This document shows, piece by piece, positions 39,571-39,701 of a stretch of 39,701 nt of DNA. The notes below the pieces were generated by a model, which had not been told where the DNA came from, did not search any database, and was given only the letters and a program-made list of their open reading frames with translations. The stretch lies in contig JACRME010000032.1 in assembly GCA_016235045.1 (NCBI GenBank), positions 1 to 39,701 of the forward strand. Reading direction: 5' to 3'. Numbering within the stretch: the stretch's first letter is position 1; every line of letters begins with the position of its first letter. Origin of the DNA: Nitrosomonadales bacterium (lineage in GTDB: Bacteria; Pseudomonadota; Gammaproteobacteria; Burkholderiales; Gallionellaceae). The position numbers and the translations under genes are program-made.

Positions 39571-39701
39571 GGGGCTGTCGCACCGCATCAAGTATCGGCT
39601 GTACTGCGGGCAGAATGGCGCAACCGTGGTGCGCTATGACAATGAATCCGGCAAAGGCGATCATCGGCATCTGGGCAAGAACGAACGCCAGCAAGCCTAC
39701 C
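39483..39701 (+). pseudogene. TumE-like (DUF6516) toxin gene, frameshifted, cut by window end
   Basis: From ATG 39483 the frame reads METQLVIKDRVRKGDALIERVVWVVPAPV. A one-base shift at about 39569 then restores KGLSHRIKYRLYCGQNG and VVRYDNESGKGDHRHLG. Joined, these match the TumE toxin family of TumE/TumA systems. In the first frame the rest is out of register, so this copy is either inactivated or carries a sequencing error. Its antitoxin would lie beyond the edge. Confidence 0.6.

Overview
The window looks like a chromosomal segment of a free-living, nitrogen-fixing betaproteobacterium. The reasons are a GC-rich sequence, Shine-Dalgarno-led genes, and a nif accessory gene order (iscA-nifUSV-cysE-nifWZM, and nifB-fdxN-nifO-fdx-nifQ-draG) of the kind found in Gallionellaceae, Rhodocyclales and Azotobacter-like diazotrophs. 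The precise taxon is inference. No rRNA, tRNA, CRISPR array, intact insertion sequence or phage module was seen.

Layout. (1) 1-6.06 kb: a maltose-type ABC permease pair (malF with its 5' end probably outside the window, then malG), followed by two secreted paralogues with a glucodextranase C-terminal-like domain. These flank a 592-aa outer-membrane barrel, and clear terminators follow the barrel gene and the second paralogue. (2) 6.1-13.36 kb: nif operon 1 on the + strand (iscA-type gene, nifU, nifS, nifV, cysE/nifP, a TPR-like gene, nifW, nifZ, nifM). A textbook NifA site, an IHF-like site and a sigma-54 promoter lie in front of it. (3) 13.35-18.9 kb, - strand: a chemoreceptor, then a four-gene TRAP transporter set (tatT-like lipoprotein, dctP, dctQ, dctM). 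(4) 19-32.6 kb: miscellaneous genes. They include a coiled-coil protein ending in an IS3 OrfA-like zipper, a Cys-cluster protein, a glyoxalase-fold protein, a hydrolase/M14-peptidase pair, a kelch lipoprotein flanked by a gene and its decayed copy, a response regulator with a pseudo-receiver, and a small cluster with a DsrC-like protein lacking its redox cysteines. The cluster continues with an HMA-like protein and a DUF1614 membrane protein preceded by a sigma-54-like promoter. (5) 31.2-37.38 kb, - strand: nif operon 2 (nifB, fdxN, nifO, two 2Fe-2S ferredoxins, nifQ, draG, then a zinc phospholipase C-like gene and a lipoprotein). (6) 37.63-39.06 kb, + strand: an Fe-S oxidoreductase divergent from nifB, driven by its own sigma-54 promoter. 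The two promoters share two perfect NifA sites. The window ends with a HepT-like remnant and a frameshifted TumE-like toxin gene.

How it works together. IscA-type, NifU, NifS and cysteine-forming CysE supply Fe-S clusters. NifV makes homocitrate, NifB makes the FeMo-co core and NifQ brings molybdenum. NifM matures NifH, NifW and NifZ help MoFe-protein maturation, the ferredoxins and probably the Fe-S oxidoreductase carry electrons, and DraG reactivates ADP-ribosylated NifH. nifHDK, nifENX, nifA and draT are not in the window.

The most unusual features are the following. Palindromic repeat elements of three families fill most of the larger gaps in the two nif operons and appear absent from the other regions, and one of them is inserted in frame inside the Fe-S oxidoreductase gene. 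The bidirectional NifA/sigma-54 switch has one promoter ending almost on its start codon. The Cys-less DsrC cluster and the transposase-zipper fusion also stand out.
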